A DNA stretch of 64,000 bases from an uncultured Prevotellaceae bacterium (GCA_900319225.1 ONNV01000001.1:222663-286662), one strand, 5' to 3'; positions 25,893 through 35,300 are shown, numbered from the stretch's first letter. Numbers and translations: made by a program. The notes: a model not told the origin generated them from the letters alone.

Positions 25893-27913
25893 TAGTAAGA
25901 AAACTGACAATGGGACTGGCCGTAGCCTTGATGGCTCTTGGGGCTCAGTCATGTGGCGGCCAGACCAGGCCCGAGAATAAGAGTGGTCACGACCTGTGGT
26001 TGGGTGACATAACCGCTCCTGTAACCTCTGCCAATAAGGAGTTGCTTAAGGAGTATGACAAGGAACTTGGTGATGAGGGATTCCGCATCAAACGCAATGA
26101 TAAGGGTGTGGCAGTGATATATGCCAATACCGAGGCCGGACTTATGTACGGTACTTACCATCTGAAACGTCTGGGTGACTGTGGAACTGCTATAGACAAG
26201 GAGATTGTAGAGGTTCCCGCATACAAATATCGTGTTCTGAACCACTGGGATAACCCCAATCTTACAGTTGAGCGCGGATATGCAGGCAAGTCTCTCTGGA
26301 AATGGGAGGAGCTGCCCGGAAAGATCCGCCCCGAGTATGAGGAGTACGCACGTGCCAATGCATCGATCGGTATAAACGGAACAGTGCTCAACAATGTGAA
26401 TGCCGATGCACGCATGCTCAGTCGTGAGTATCTGGAGAAGGTAAAGGTCCTGGCCGATATATTCCGTCCGTATAACCTCAAGGTATATCTGTCACTCAAT
26501 TTTGCCGCACCCAAGCATCTGGCCGGTCTTAAGACCAGCGATCCTCTGGATAAGGATGTGATAAAGTGGTGGAATGAGAAGGTTGCCGAGATTTACAGCA
26601 TAATCCCTGACTTTGGCGGATTCCTGGTAAAGGCAAACTCCGAGGGACAGTCCGGTCCGCAGGACTATGGCCGTACCCATGCCGATGGTGCCAATATGAT
26701 AGCTGATGCGCTCAAACCTTTTGGCGGAATCGTGATGTGGAGAGCATTCGTCTATGCCCCGGAGTCACCTGACCGTGCCAAGCAGGCTGTTGAGGAGTTC
26801 AAGCCCCTGGACGGCCAGTTCCGTGACAACGTGATTATCCAGATCAAGAACGGTCCGGTTGATTTCCAGCCCCGTGAGCCGTTCAGTCCGCTGTTCGGAC
26901 AGCTGGAGCATACCAATGTAATGGCCGAGATGCAGATTACACAGGAGTATCTGGGACACAGCAACCATATGGTATATCTGCATCCCTTGTGGAAAGAGTG
27001 CCTGGACTCAGATACATACCAGGAGGGCGAGGGTAGTACCGTTGCCGCCGAGACATTGGGTAAGGTACACGGCAACACTGCCATGAGCGCCATTGCCGGC
27101 GTTGCTAACATAGGTGACAGCGTGAACTGGTGCGGACACCAGATGGCACAGGCCAACTGGTACGCATTCGGACGTATGGCCTGGAATCCTGACCTCAGTT
27201 CAGAGCAGATCGTAAACGAGTGGCTCAAGCAGACATTCACCACTAACAAGAAGTTCGTGGAGCCTGTTGCCAAGATGCTGCTGGCATCACGTGAGGCTTG
27301 CGTAAAGTATGAGATGCCGCTTGGCCTGCACCATACATTCAAGGGTCCGGATCATTACGGCCCGGGTCCATGGGACCGTTCTTCACGTCCTGACTGGGAG
27401 CCTGCATACTATCATAAGGCTGCTACTGACGGCCTTGGATTTGACCGTACGTCAAAGACCGGTACCGATGCCGTATCACAGTACCACGAGCCGCTCAAGT
27501 CATTGTATGACAATGTGGAGACATGCCCTGAGAACCTGATCCTGTGGTTCCATCATCTGCCTTGGGACTATAAGATGAAGGATGGACACACCCTGTGGGA
27601 GGAACTCTGCTATACCTATGAGGAGGGTATCAAGGAGGCGCGTGGCTTTATTGAGACCTGGAAAAGTGTAGAGAAATATGTGGATCCTTACAGATACGGT
27701 CAGGTTTATGTGAAACTGGAACGTCAGGCCAAGGATGCAATCTGGTGGAGAGATGCTACCATGCTCTATTTCCAGCAGTATTCCAAGATGGAGATACCGT
27801 CAGACTGCACTGCACCCCAGCATTCAATTGATGAGCTGCGCCGTTTCCGTCTGGGTATATCCAACTACGAGACGCCAGCACTTGACAGGCTTCCGGAGTA
27901 TACACTTGAATAA
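25889..27913 (+). CDS. GH67 alpha-glucuronidase, lipoprotein
   Basis: 674 residues. A short export signal ends at Cys22 (MALGAQSC), a plausible lipoprotein site. The body is GH67: an N-terminal domain (GVAVIYANTEAGLMYGTYHL), the catalytic TIM barrel (ASIGINGTVLNNVNAD, LKVYLSLNFAAPKHL, and FLVKANSEGQSGP with the catalytic-region Glu), and the C-terminal domain needed for dimerisation. It removes (4-O-methyl)glucuronic acid from the ends of xylo-oligosaccharides. It is translationally coupled to yigZ by a 4-bp overlap, an unusual place for a xylan enzyme; no other xylan gene is in this operon. Confidence 0.93.
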   Translation: MIVRKLTMGLAVALMALGAQSCGGQTRPENKSGHDLWLGDITAPVTSANKELLKEYDKELGDEGFRIKRNDKGVAVIYANTEAGLMYGTYHLKRLGDCGTAIDKEIVEVPAYKYRVLNHWDNPNLTVERGYAGKSLWKWEELPGKIRPEYEEYARANASIGINGTVLNNVNADARMLSREYLEKVKVLADIFRPYNLKVYLSLNFAAPKHLAGLKTSDPLDKDVIKWWNEKVAEIYSIIPDFGGFLVKANSEGQSGPQDYGRTHADGANMIADALKPFGGIVMWRAFVYAPESPDRAKQAVEEFKPLDGQFRDNVIIQIKNGPVDFQPREPFSPLFGQLEHTNVMAEMQITQEYLGHSNHMVYLHPLWKECLDSDTYQEGEGSTVAAETLGKVHGNTAMSAIAGVANIGDSVNWCGHQMAQANWYAFGRMAWNPDLSSEQIVNEWLKQTFTTNKKFVEPVAKMLLASREACVKYEMPLGLHHTFKGPDHYGPGPWDRSSRPDWEPAYYHKAATDGLGFDRTSKTGTDAVSQYHEPLKSLYDNVETCPENLILWFHHLPWDYKMKDGHTLWEELCYTYEEGIKEARGFIETWKSVEKYVDPYRYGQVYVKLERQAKDAIWWRDATMLYFQQYSKMEIPSDCTAPQHSIDELRRFRLGISNYETPALDRLPEYTLE

Positions 27914-27949
27914 TACTACTCAGACTGTACTCATCTTGCAGGATTTATT

Positions 27950-27957
27950 TACATTTG
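27950..27957 (+). promoter_or_regulatory. -7 element for the 27998 outer-membrane protein
   Basis: TACATTTG, full TAnnTTTG match, 40 bp upstream of the ATG. No good -33 element seen. Confidence 0.45.
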
Positions 27958-27997
27958 CATAAAACAACGCAACTGTTTAAACTAAAATAAAAGGATT

Positions 27998-28561
27998 ATG
28001 AAGAAATTATTGCTTATCGTAGCCGCAATTCTTTCATTCGGTGCAGCTAATGCACAGGTGGCTTATCTTGGTTATCAGAACGTTTCCGGAAGGAATAAGA
28101 TTGGTAGTACAACCACATTGAATGATTATAGCGGCATGTTTGCCGGTGGAGCTATGAATTTTGAGTTTTATGAGGGTGTAGCTGTTCAGCCCGGACTCGA
28201 GATTAACTTCTACACCCGCACGGAGGATAACATCAAAGACACTTCGGTAGGTCTTAAGCTGCCTGTGGATTTCAATTACGGTTTTGATGTTGCTCCCGGC
28301 CTGAAAGTGTATGGCTATGCAGGTCCATTCTTCTATCTGGGCCTTTACAGGAACCAGAGTATAGCAGGTGTAGATTCTGACTGGTATGACGGCAAATGGA
28401 ACCGTTTCGGATTCGGATTCGGTTTTGGTGCATGGTGTGACTGGAGAGAGACCCTGCGTCTTAAGATAGGTTTTGACCTGGGCCTGAATGACCGCAGTGA
28501 GTCCAGCCTGGACAAGTACAGAGAGAACACCTTCTCAATCTCCCTCGGCTATATCTTCTAA
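27998..28561 (+). CDS. Small outer-membrane beta-barrel protein
   Basis: 187 residues with signal peptide (KKLLLIVAAILSFGAANA-QV). The mature protein alternates hydrophobic and polar residues in beta-strand fashion, is rich in Gly, Tyr and Phe, and ends in an aromatic residue (ISLGYIF), as expected for an 8-stranded opacity/PorT-like barrel. Strong GGATT-ATG start context. Function unknown. It is monocistronic with its own promoter and terminator. Confidence 0.72.
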   Translation: MKKLLLIVAAILSFGAANAQVAYLGYQNVSGRNKIGSTTTLNDYSGMFAGGAMNFEFYEGVAVQPGLEINFYTRTEDNIKDTSVGLKLPVDFNYGFDVAPGLKVYGYAGPFFYLGLYRNQSIAGVDSDWYDGKWNRFGFGFGFGAWCDWRETLRLKIGFDLGLNDRSESSLDKYRENTFSISLGYIF

Positions 28562-28594
28562 TAAAAGGTTGGGACGAGTCCCGCCACAATACAC

Positions 28595-28632
28595 AAATAG
28601 AGGTGTCCGTATATGGATGCCTCTATTTTTCT
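28595..28632 (+). terminator. Terminator after the 27998 outer-membrane protein gene
   Basis: A 14-bp stem (28595-28608 with 28615-28628, two G-T pairs) followed by TTTTTCTC. Confidence 0.8.
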
Positions 28633-28701
28633 CATTTTCAATATAATATGTAATAAGGCTGGCTTAATCCGGCCGGAGGCCGGCCGTTTCCGAAGGAAAC
28701 T

Positions 28702-28730
28702 AAAAAAAGGAGGGACTCTCCTCGAGTCCC
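28702..28730 (-). terminator. Terminator of tRNA-Thr
   Basis: On the minus strand GGGACTC pairs with GAGTCCC around a 5-nt loop, then TCC and seven T. Further on (+ strand 28671-28700) are two more hairpins, CCGGCC/GGCCGG and GTTTCC/GGAAAC, just before the A-run. Confidence 0.8.
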
Positions 28731-28745
28731 GCTTTTCGGCTCTTG

Positions 28746-28820
<75 letters not shown>

Positions 28821-28830
28821 GAATCGGGCG

Positions 28831-28838
28831 CAAAGGTA
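28831..28838 (-). promoter_or_regulatory. -7 element of tRNA-Thr
   Basis: TACCTTTG on the minus strand, 12 bp upstream of the tRNA 5' end, the same octamer used before carA, serC and the tRNA cluster at 61 kb. A TTTG 16 bp further upstream may serve as -33. Confidence 0.6.
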
Positions 28839-28938
28839 CTCTTTTTCTGCAAAACAAATCAGAATACAGACCAAAAAAGATGCCCTGTAAGTCCAGTATC
28901 TAAAATAACATGAGGTAAATGTAGTTTTAGCCGCGATA

Positions 28939-28970
28939 TTTGTTTTTTTACTGTTTTTATCATATTTTTG
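28939..28970 (+). promoter_or_regulatory. Promoter of the 28996 gene
   Basis: TTTG at 28939-28942, 20-bp spacer, TATTTTTG at 28963-28970; 25 bp upstream of the ATG. A near-ideal Bacteroidota promoter. Confidence 0.75.
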
Positions 28971-28995
28971 CGTATCAACATTTAAAAACACAATT

Positions 28996-29433
28996 ATGAA
29001 AAAGCTTTTAGTTGTTCTTTCACTTGTTCTGGGTATCTCTGCTGCAGCAGTAGCACAGCCTCGTGCAATCGGTGTCAGAGGTTCTTATGGTGCAGAAATT
29101 TCTTATCAGCACAGTCTGGGTTCAAACTTCCTTGAGGCTGACCTCGGATGGTGGGACGGCGGTTTTGCTGTAGCCGGTGTATATGATTTCATCCTGGCTT
29201 CACCCCAGTGGACTGCCGGAACATGGAATGTATATGCAGGTCCCGGTGCCAGCATTGCAGCTGGTGGTGGCGTATCAGTAGGCGTAGGCGCTCAGATTGG
29301 TCTTGAGTATACATTTGGAAGCATTCCTCTTCAGCTTTCATTGGATTTGCGTCCAAACATCCTTACAATCAACAGCGGTCTGCATTTCCTTGGTGGATTC
29401 TGGCCTGCCCTGGGTATCCGTTACGCATTCTGA
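28996..29433 (+). CDS. Small exported, probably outer-membrane, protein
   Basis: 145 residues with signal peptide (KKLLVVLSLVLGISAAAVA-QP). The mature part is Gly/Ala-rich with alternating strand-like segments (GAEISYQHSLG, GASIAAGGGVSVGVGAQIGL, IPLQLSLDLRP) and ends ALGIRYAF with a terminal Phe, the signature of a small outer-membrane barrel. No family name recalled. Strong promoter, good codon bias and own terminator suggest high expression. Confidence 0.72.
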   Translation: MKKLLVVLSLVLGISAAAVAQPRAIGVRGSYGAEISYQHSLGSNFLEADLGWWDGGFAVAGVYDFILASPQWTAGTWNVYAGPGASIAAGGGVSVGVGAQIGLEYTFGSIPLQLSLDLRPNILTINSGLHFLGGFWPALGIRYAF

Positions 29434-29455
29434 TTTAAGGATATAAACAATTATT

Positions 29456-29492
29456 GGCGGACTGGTCTTATCGGGCCAGCCCGTCTTTTTTT
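29456..29492 (+). terminator. Terminator after the 28996 gene
   Basis: GGCGGACTGG (29456-29465) with CCAGCCCGTC (29476-29485), one mismatch and one G-T pair, followed by seven T. Confidence 0.8.
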
Positions 29493-29525
29493 GCCTGTAC
29501 CGTAACCAACCAGTCTGATTCTTAT

Positions 29526-29533
29526 TAACTTTG
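29526..29533 (+). promoter_or_regulatory. -7 element for the GH43 gene
   Basis: TAACTTTG, full TAnnTTTG match, 30 bp upstream of the ATG at 29564. Confidence 0.5.
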
Positions 29534-29563
29534 TAGGAAACTAATCTGTTATTTTTCATCATT

Positions 29564-30910
29564 ATGAGAATCAAATCCTTTGCCGTTGTGGCTGTTTCAG
29601 CATTGTCTCTGCTTATGGCAGGTTGCAATGACAAGAAGCCTTCCATTAAAGTGTGCATATTCCCAGGTGACTATCCGGACCCCACCATAATGCGTGACGG
29701 AAAGGATTTCTACATGACCCATTCAAACTTTACATATTATCCCGGACTGCTTATATGGCACTCCACGGACCTGTTGCATTGGGAACCCATAGCCCGTGCC
29801 GTGCAGGGACATGACTACTCAATCTACGCTCCTGACATGTGTAAGGTAAACGGCAAGTACTACATCTATTATCCCACCAGCAGCGGTGAGAACTTTGTAG
29901 TTACGGCCGATAAGCCCGAGGGTCCCTGGAGCGATCCCGTAAAGCTTGAGGTAAGCGGAATAGATCCCGGTCACGCCATTGATGCCGACGGCAACCGCTA
30001 TCTCTACACCAATGACGGTCACGTTGCACCACTGTCACCTGACGGCCTCTCAATCACAGGCCCCAACCGCAAGGTGTATGATCCGTGGCAGTACCCGGAA
30101 GAGTGGGAGACTGAGGGTATGTGGCTTGAGTCACCCAAGATTGTCAAGCGTGGTGACTGGTACTATCTGGTTAGTGCAGAGGGTGGCACAGCAGGCCCTG
30201 CAACCAGCCATATGTGCGTAGTTGCACGCAGCAAGTCCGTAACGGGACCATGGGAGAATAGCCCCTACAATCCGCTCGTGCATACATATTCGATAGATGA
30301 GAAGTGGTGGTCAAAAGGTCATGGAACCCTTATTGACGATGCTGACGGCAACTGGTACATAGTATATCACGCATACCGCAACGGATTCCACACCCTGGGT
30401 CGCAGCACCATAATTGAGAGCGTGAACTGGACTGATGACGGCTGGCCCGTGCTGGCTCAGAAGAACGGTGCCAAGTGGAAGAACGGCGGCTTGCAGGATT
30501 ACGACTACCTGCGTCACTACGAGAATCCGCTCATGTGGGCCAAGTGGGAGCCCGGCTTTGACGGCGGCACTCTCATGACCACAACAGCCATAGATGAGAA
30601 GTATGAGATTACCGCCCATTTCAAGATAGGAACCCAGGGCCGCGCCGGACTATACCTCTTTTATAATGAGGAGGCCAACTTAGGCGCAGTGGACTGCATC
30701 GGACCGGATCTCTACGTCAAGATCCTGAACGACCGCAACAAGGCAACGGTATGGAAGAGCACCGACGGTCAGAACTGGACCCTCTACTACGGTGAGACAG
30801 AGGTCTCCTCATACCACCACAACTACTACAAAGGCTTCTTTGCCCTCCGTCCCGCCTACTTCCTGGACGGCGACGCACAGCTCGTATCGTTTGACTACAA
30901 ACCTCTCTAA
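29564..30910 (+). CDS. GH43 family glycoside hydrolase, lipoprotein
   Basis: 448 residues with lipoprotein signal (LSLLMAGC, Cys21). The five-bladed GH43 propeller starts at GDYPDPTIMRDGKDFYM, giving the base Asp; the second Asp lies in IDPGHAIDADGNRYLY and the acid Glu in TEGMWLESPKI. Residues ~330-448 form a beta-sandwich (KYEITAHFKIGTQGRAGLYL), as in many beta-xylosidase/arabinofuranosidase members. Likely substrate: xylo- or arabinoxylo-oligosaccharides. It stands alone, followed directly by a large palindrome. It fits functionally with the GH67 and CE1 enzymes nearby, although not in one operon. Confidence 0.92.
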   Translation: MRIKSFAVVAVSALSLLMAGCNDKKPSIKVCIFPGDYPDPTIMRDGKDFYMTHSNFTYYPGLLIWHSTDLLHWEPIARAVQGHDYSIYAPDMCKVNGKYYIYYPTSSGENFVVTADKPEGPWSDPVKLEVSGIDPGHAIDADGNRYLYTNDGHVAPLSPDGLSITGPNRKVYDPWQYPEEWETEGMWLESPKIVKRGDWYYLVSAEGGTAGPATSHMCVVARSKSVTGPWENSPYNPLVHTYSIDEKWWSKGHGTLIDDADGNWYIVYHAYRNGFHTLGRSTIIESVNWTDDGWPVLAQKNGAKWKNGGLQDYDYLRHYENPLMWAKWEPGFDGGTLMTTTAIDEKYEITAHFKIGTQGRAGLYLFYNEEANLGAVDCIGPDLYVKILNDRNKATVWKSTDGQNWTLYYGETEVSSYHHNYYKGFFALRPAYFLDGDAQLVSFDYKPL

Positions 30911-30911
30911 A

Positions 30912-30983
30912 GGGGCACAAAAGGGACGGTTCTATCTGTGCCCTTGTTGAAGGGCACAGATAGAACCGTCCCTTTTGTGCCCC
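30912..30983. repeat. REP-like 32-bp perfect palindrome after GH43
   Basis: Arms 30912-30943 and 30952-30983 are exact reverse complements with an 8-nt loop. The arm reads GGGGCACAAAAGGGACGGTT and then TCTATCTGTGCCC. The inner GGGACGGTTCT is shared with the repeat at 57121. It starts one base after the GH43 stop and may also end its transcript, though no T-run follows. Confidence 0.85.
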
Positions 30984-31055
30984 GCTCTGGACTGCATTAA
31001 TATGCACTATAACAATATTTAATGAGCTGATGTTGAAAACTTATTCATTTTGAGT

Positions 31056-31085
31056 TTTGGGATTGGAGAAAAAGCTGTACCTTTG
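31056..31085 (+). promoter_or_regulatory. Promoter of the carAB operon
   Basis: TTTG (31056-31059), 18-bp spacer, TACCTTTG (31078-31085). It lies 167 bp before carA, leaving a leader that holds a short ORF and a terminator. Confidence 0.75.
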
Positions 31086-31089
31086 CAGC

Positions 31090-31176
31090 ATGTTTAGAAA
31101 AAGAGGAAATATAAATTGCTCACGAAAGCATAAGCAGACCGGTGGGGATAATGTTTCCAAAAGAAATATTTTTTAG
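31090..31176 (+). CDS. Candidate leader peptide of carAB
   Basis: A 28-codon ORF, too short for routine calling: MFRKRGNINCSRKHKQTGGD, then NVSKRNIF. It contains four Arg (three AGA, one CGA) and five Lys. Its ATG is 4 bp after the -7 element, so the mRNA would begin at or near it, and its TAG abuts the base of an intrinsic terminator upstream of carA. Carbamoyl phosphate feeds arginine and pyrimidine synthesis, so an Arg-rich leader peptide fits attenuation by arginine supply. The ORF could also be chance; no ribosome-binding site is available if the message is leaderless. Confidence 0.45.
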   Translation: MFRKRGNINCSRKHKQTGGDNVSKRNIF

Positions 31177-31213
31177 AAGGAGGAATTGTTTTTTACAGTT
31201 TCTCCTTTTTTTT
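31177..31213 (+). terminator. Attenuator-like terminator in the carAB leader
   Basis: A 12-bp stem (31177-31188 with 31196-31207, two G-T pairs), 7-nt loop, and eight T. It lies between the promoter and carA, where a simple terminator would block the operon, so regulated read-through is likely. Confidence 0.75.
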
Positions 31214-31251
31214 AATCATTAGATTAGAGACTTAACTAATATACAAACAAG

Positions 31252-32313
31252 ATGACAGTATCACTGATTTTGGCCGACGGCACCTGCTTCAAAGGTGAAT
31301 CCTTCGGATACGAGCACCCGGTAAGCGGAGAGCTTGTGTTCAACACCGCGATGGCCGGTTATCCGGAATTGCTGACTGAGCCTGCATCACGCGGCCAGTT
31401 GATTGTAATGACCTATCCGGTCATTGGTAACTACGGTATCCAGCCCATGACTCCCGATGAGAATGGACTGCCCACAAACGCCGAGAGCGAGCACGCACAG
31501 GCACGTGCCCTGATAGTTAGCGACAAGAGTGATTTCTACAGCCACTGGAACGCCAAGGAGTCACTTGACGCATGGATGAAACGCGAGAAGGTGGTAGGAA
31601 TTGAGGGCGTTGATACCCGTGAGATAACCAAGCACATCCGCAACCACGGCAGCATGACCGCCAAGATACTGTTTGACGGAATGGCCAAGCCCGAAGAGTA
31701 TGCATATACAAACATGCTCCCTGAGGTATCATGCGAGAAGCCTGTCACATATAATGAGGGTGCTTCAAAGACCATAGTACTGGTTGACTGCGGAGTAAAG
31801 GCCGGAGTAGTACGCTGCCTTATCAATGAGGACCTGACAGTTGTACGCGTACCTTGGAATTATGACTACACCAAGATGAAGTTTGACGGTCTGGTAATAT
31901 CAGACGGTCCGGGCAACCCCAGCTACTGCAGTGAGGTTGTAACACGCTTGCAGAAGTTTATGGCCGGTTCAGACAAGCCTATCCTGGGTATAGGTATGGG
32001 ATGCCTGCTGCTGGGTCTTGCCGGCGGTATGGATACATACAAGCTCAAGTTCGGTCACCACAGCCAGAACCAGCCGGTTATCCTGGTTGGTACAGACCGC
32101 TGCTACATAACCACACAGAACCACAACTATGCAATCCGTGAGGATTCTGTTGTAGGTCAGTGGAAGGTATACCTCAAGAACCTGAACGACGGTTCTGTAG
32201 AGGGAATTTACAATACCCGCAAGCCTTGGGTGGGCGTTATGTTCCACTCAGAGAGCGATCAGGTTACTACCGATGCGAGATTCATTTATGATGATTTTGT
32301 TTCAAAACTCTAA
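31252..32313 (+). CDS. carA: Carbamoyl-phosphate synthase small subunit, glutaminase Cys absent
   Basis: 353 residues. The N-terminal CarA domain is normal (LILADGTCFKGESFGYE, GELVFNTAMAGYPELLTEPA, REKVVGIEGVDTREITKHIR). The class I glutamine amidotransferase domain follows (VISDGPGNPSYC; TQNHNYAI; FHSES with His332 and Glu334). At the nucleophile elbow, where the family reads G-I-C-[LM]-G-[HN]-Q, this protein reads GIGMGCLLLG: Gly248 replaces the catalytic Cys and a Cys (251) appears three residues later. If correct, glutamine hydrolysis should be lost and CarB would use free ammonia. 12 bp upstream of carB. Confidence 0.93.
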   Translation: MTVSLILADGTCFKGESFGYEHPVSGELVFNTAMAGYPELLTEPASRGQLIVMTYPVIGNYGIQPMTPDENGLPTNAESEHAQARALIVSDKSDFYSHWNAKESLDAWMKREKVVGIEGVDTREITKHIRNHGSMTAKILFDGMAKPEEYAYTNMLPEVSCEKPVTYNEGASKTIVLVDCGVKAGVVRCLINEDLTVVRVPWNYDYTKMKFDGLVISDGPGNPSYCSEVVTRLQKFMAGSDKPILGIGMGCLLLGLAGGMDTYKLKFGHHSQNQPVILVGTDRCYITTQNHNYAIREDSVVGQWKVYLKNLNDGSVEGIYNTRKPWVGVMFHSESDQVTTDARFIYDDFVSKL

Positions 32314-32325
32314 CACCCTTAGGAT

Positions 32326-35300
32326 ATGGCATTGAAAAAATATAAGAAAGTGCTGCTGCTTGGATCAGGCGCACTCAAGATTGGTGAGGCAGGTGAGTTC
32401 GATTACTCCGGTTCACAGGCTCTTAAGGCCTTGAAGGAGGAGAATTGCGAGACTATTCTGATTAACCCCAATATCGCCACAGTCCAGACAAGTGAGGGTG
32501 TGGCTGACAGAGTTTATTTCTATCCTGTAACCCCGTTCTTTGTAGAGAAGGTAATTGCTAAGGAGCGTCCCGATGCAATCCTGCTGGCATTCGGCGGTCA
32601 GACTGCTCTGAACTGCGGTGTTGCCCTGGAGCAGAACGGTGTACTGGAGAAATATAAGGTAAAGGTACTTGGTACTCAGGTTAAGGCCATCATGGACACT
32701 GAGGACCGTGACCTCTTTATCAAGCGTCTGGATGAGATAGGCGTACAGACTATCAAGAGCCACGCTGTAGAGTCTATGGAGGATGCACGTGCTGCTGCAC
32801 GTGAGCTGGGTTACCCGGTTATCATCCGTTCTGCATACGCTCTGGGCGGTCTGGGTTCAGGTTTCTGCGACAATGAGGAGGAACTGAACAAACTGGCCGA
32901 GAAGTCATTCTCATTCTCACCGCAGATCCTGGTTGAGAAGAGCCTCAAGGGCTGGAAGGAGATTGAGTTTGAGTGCGTGAACGATAAGAGCGGCAACTCT
33001 ATCATAGTCTGCTCAATGGAGAACTTTGACCCGCTGGGCATACACACAGGTGAGAGTATCGTAGTAGCTCCTACACAGACTCTGACCAATCATGAGGTTC
33101 ACAAGCTTGAGGAACTGACCATCCGCATAGCACGTCATATCGGTATAGTAGGTGAGTGCAACATCCAGTTCGCATTCGATCCCCAGAGTGAGGAGTACCG
33201 CGTAATTGAGGTTAACGCCCGTCTGAGCCGCTCATCGGCCCTGGCATCAAAGGCAACAGGTTATCCTCTGGCATTCGTGGCTTGTAAACTGGGTCTGGGT
33301 TACAACCTGTATGAGCTTAAGAACTCTATCACAAAGACCACAACTGACTTCTTTGAGCCCTCAGTTGACTATGTTGTCTGCAAGATACCGCGTTGGGATC
33401 TGAGCAAGTTCCACGGCGTTGACCGCGAGATAGGTTCATCAATGAAGTCTGTAGGTGAGGTTATGTCTATAGGCCGCAGCTTTGAAGAGGTTATCCAGAA
33501 GGGTATCCGTATGATCGGCCAGGGCATGCACGGATTCGTTGAGAACAAGAGCATAAAGTTTGCCGATCTGGACAAGGCACTCAAGGAACCTACCGATAAG
33601 CGTCTGTTCGCTATCAGCCAGGCTTTTGCTGAAGGGTATACCATTGACCGCATCTGGGAGCTCACCAAGATTGACAAGTGGTTCCTGAACCGTCTTAAGG
33701 GTATCTACGATGTATCAAAGCAGCTGCACAAGGTTAAGGGCATTGAGGCTTTGAGCGAGGACCTGCTGCGCAAGGCCAAGAAGATGGGATTCAGCGACTT
33801 CCAGATTTCACGTGCCATAGGTGAGGAGAAGAAGCAGGGCGCACAGGCCGGTCTGCTCTCTGTACGTAACAAGCGTAAGAGCCTGGGCATTGTTCCTTAT
33901 GTAAAGCAGATCGATACACTGGGCGGTGAGTATCAGGCACAGGCCAACTACCTGTACATGACATATAACGGCTGCGCTCACGATATACCTTTCTTTGATG
34001 ACAAGAAGTCAATCATAGTAATCGGTTCAGGTGCATACCGCATCGGTTCATCAGTTGAGTTTGACTGGTGCGGCGTTCAGGCTCTGAATACCGTACGTAA
34101 GGAGGGTTACCGCAATATCGTGATCAACTGCAACCCTGAGACCGTAAGTACTGACTACGATGTAACAGACCGTCTGTTCTTTGACGAGCTCTCATTTGAG
34201 CGTGTTATGGATGTCATAGAGCTGGAGAATCCCTACGGCGTGATTGTATCAACCGGCGGACAGATTCCTAACAACCTGGCCATGAAACTTGACGCAATGA
34301 ACGTACCTATCCTGGGTACCAGCGCCAAGGATATCGATAATGCCGAGGACCGTGAGAAGTTCTCAGCCATGCTTGACCGCATCGGCGTAGACCAGCCTGA
34401 GTGGAGCGAGCTTACCTCTATGAAGGAGATAGGCAAGTTCATCGAGAAGGTTGGATTCCCCGTACTGGTTCGTCCCTCATACGTGCTCTCAGGTGCTGCC
34501 ATGAACGTCTGCAGCAACCAGGAGGAGCTGGAGCGTTTCCTGCAGCTTGCCGCTGAGGTTTCTAAGGAGCACCCGGTTGTAGTAAGCCGATTCATCGAGA
34601 ACGCCAAGGAGGTTGAGATGGATGCCGTTGCCAAGGACGGTGAGATCATTGCTTACGCTATCAGTGAGCACATTGAGTTTGCCGGCGTACACTCAGGTGA
34701 CGCTACCATCCAGTTCCCGCCCCAGAAGCTCTATGTTGAGACTGTTAAGCGTATCAAGCGCATCAGCCGTCAGATTGCCAAGGAACTGCACATCAGCGGA
34801 CCTTTCAACATCCAGTATCTGGCCCGTGAGAACGATATCAAGGTAATTGAGTGTAACCTGCGTGCTTCACGTTCATTCCCGTTCGTAAGCAAGGTGCTCA
34901 AGATCAACCTTATTGAGATAGCAACCAAGATCATGCTGGGCGTACCTGTAGAGGCACCTGAGAAGAGCCTGTTCGATATCGATTACGTAGGTATCAAGGC
35001 TTCACAGTTCTCGTTCAACCGTCTGCAGAAGGCCGATCCCGTGCTGGGTGTAGATATGGCATCTACCGGTGAGGTAGGCTGCCTGGGTGATGACCAGCGC
35101 TACGCCATCCTGGAGTCAATGCTCTCAGTCGGTTACCGTATCCCGCAGAAGAACATCCTGCTGTCAACCGGTACAGCCAAGCAGAAAGCTGCAATGCTGG
35201 ATGCCGCAAAGATGCTTGTTTCAAAGGGATTCAACCTGTACGCTACCGGTGGCACATCAAAGTACCTGGAGGAGAACGGTATCAAGAACACCCGCGTATA

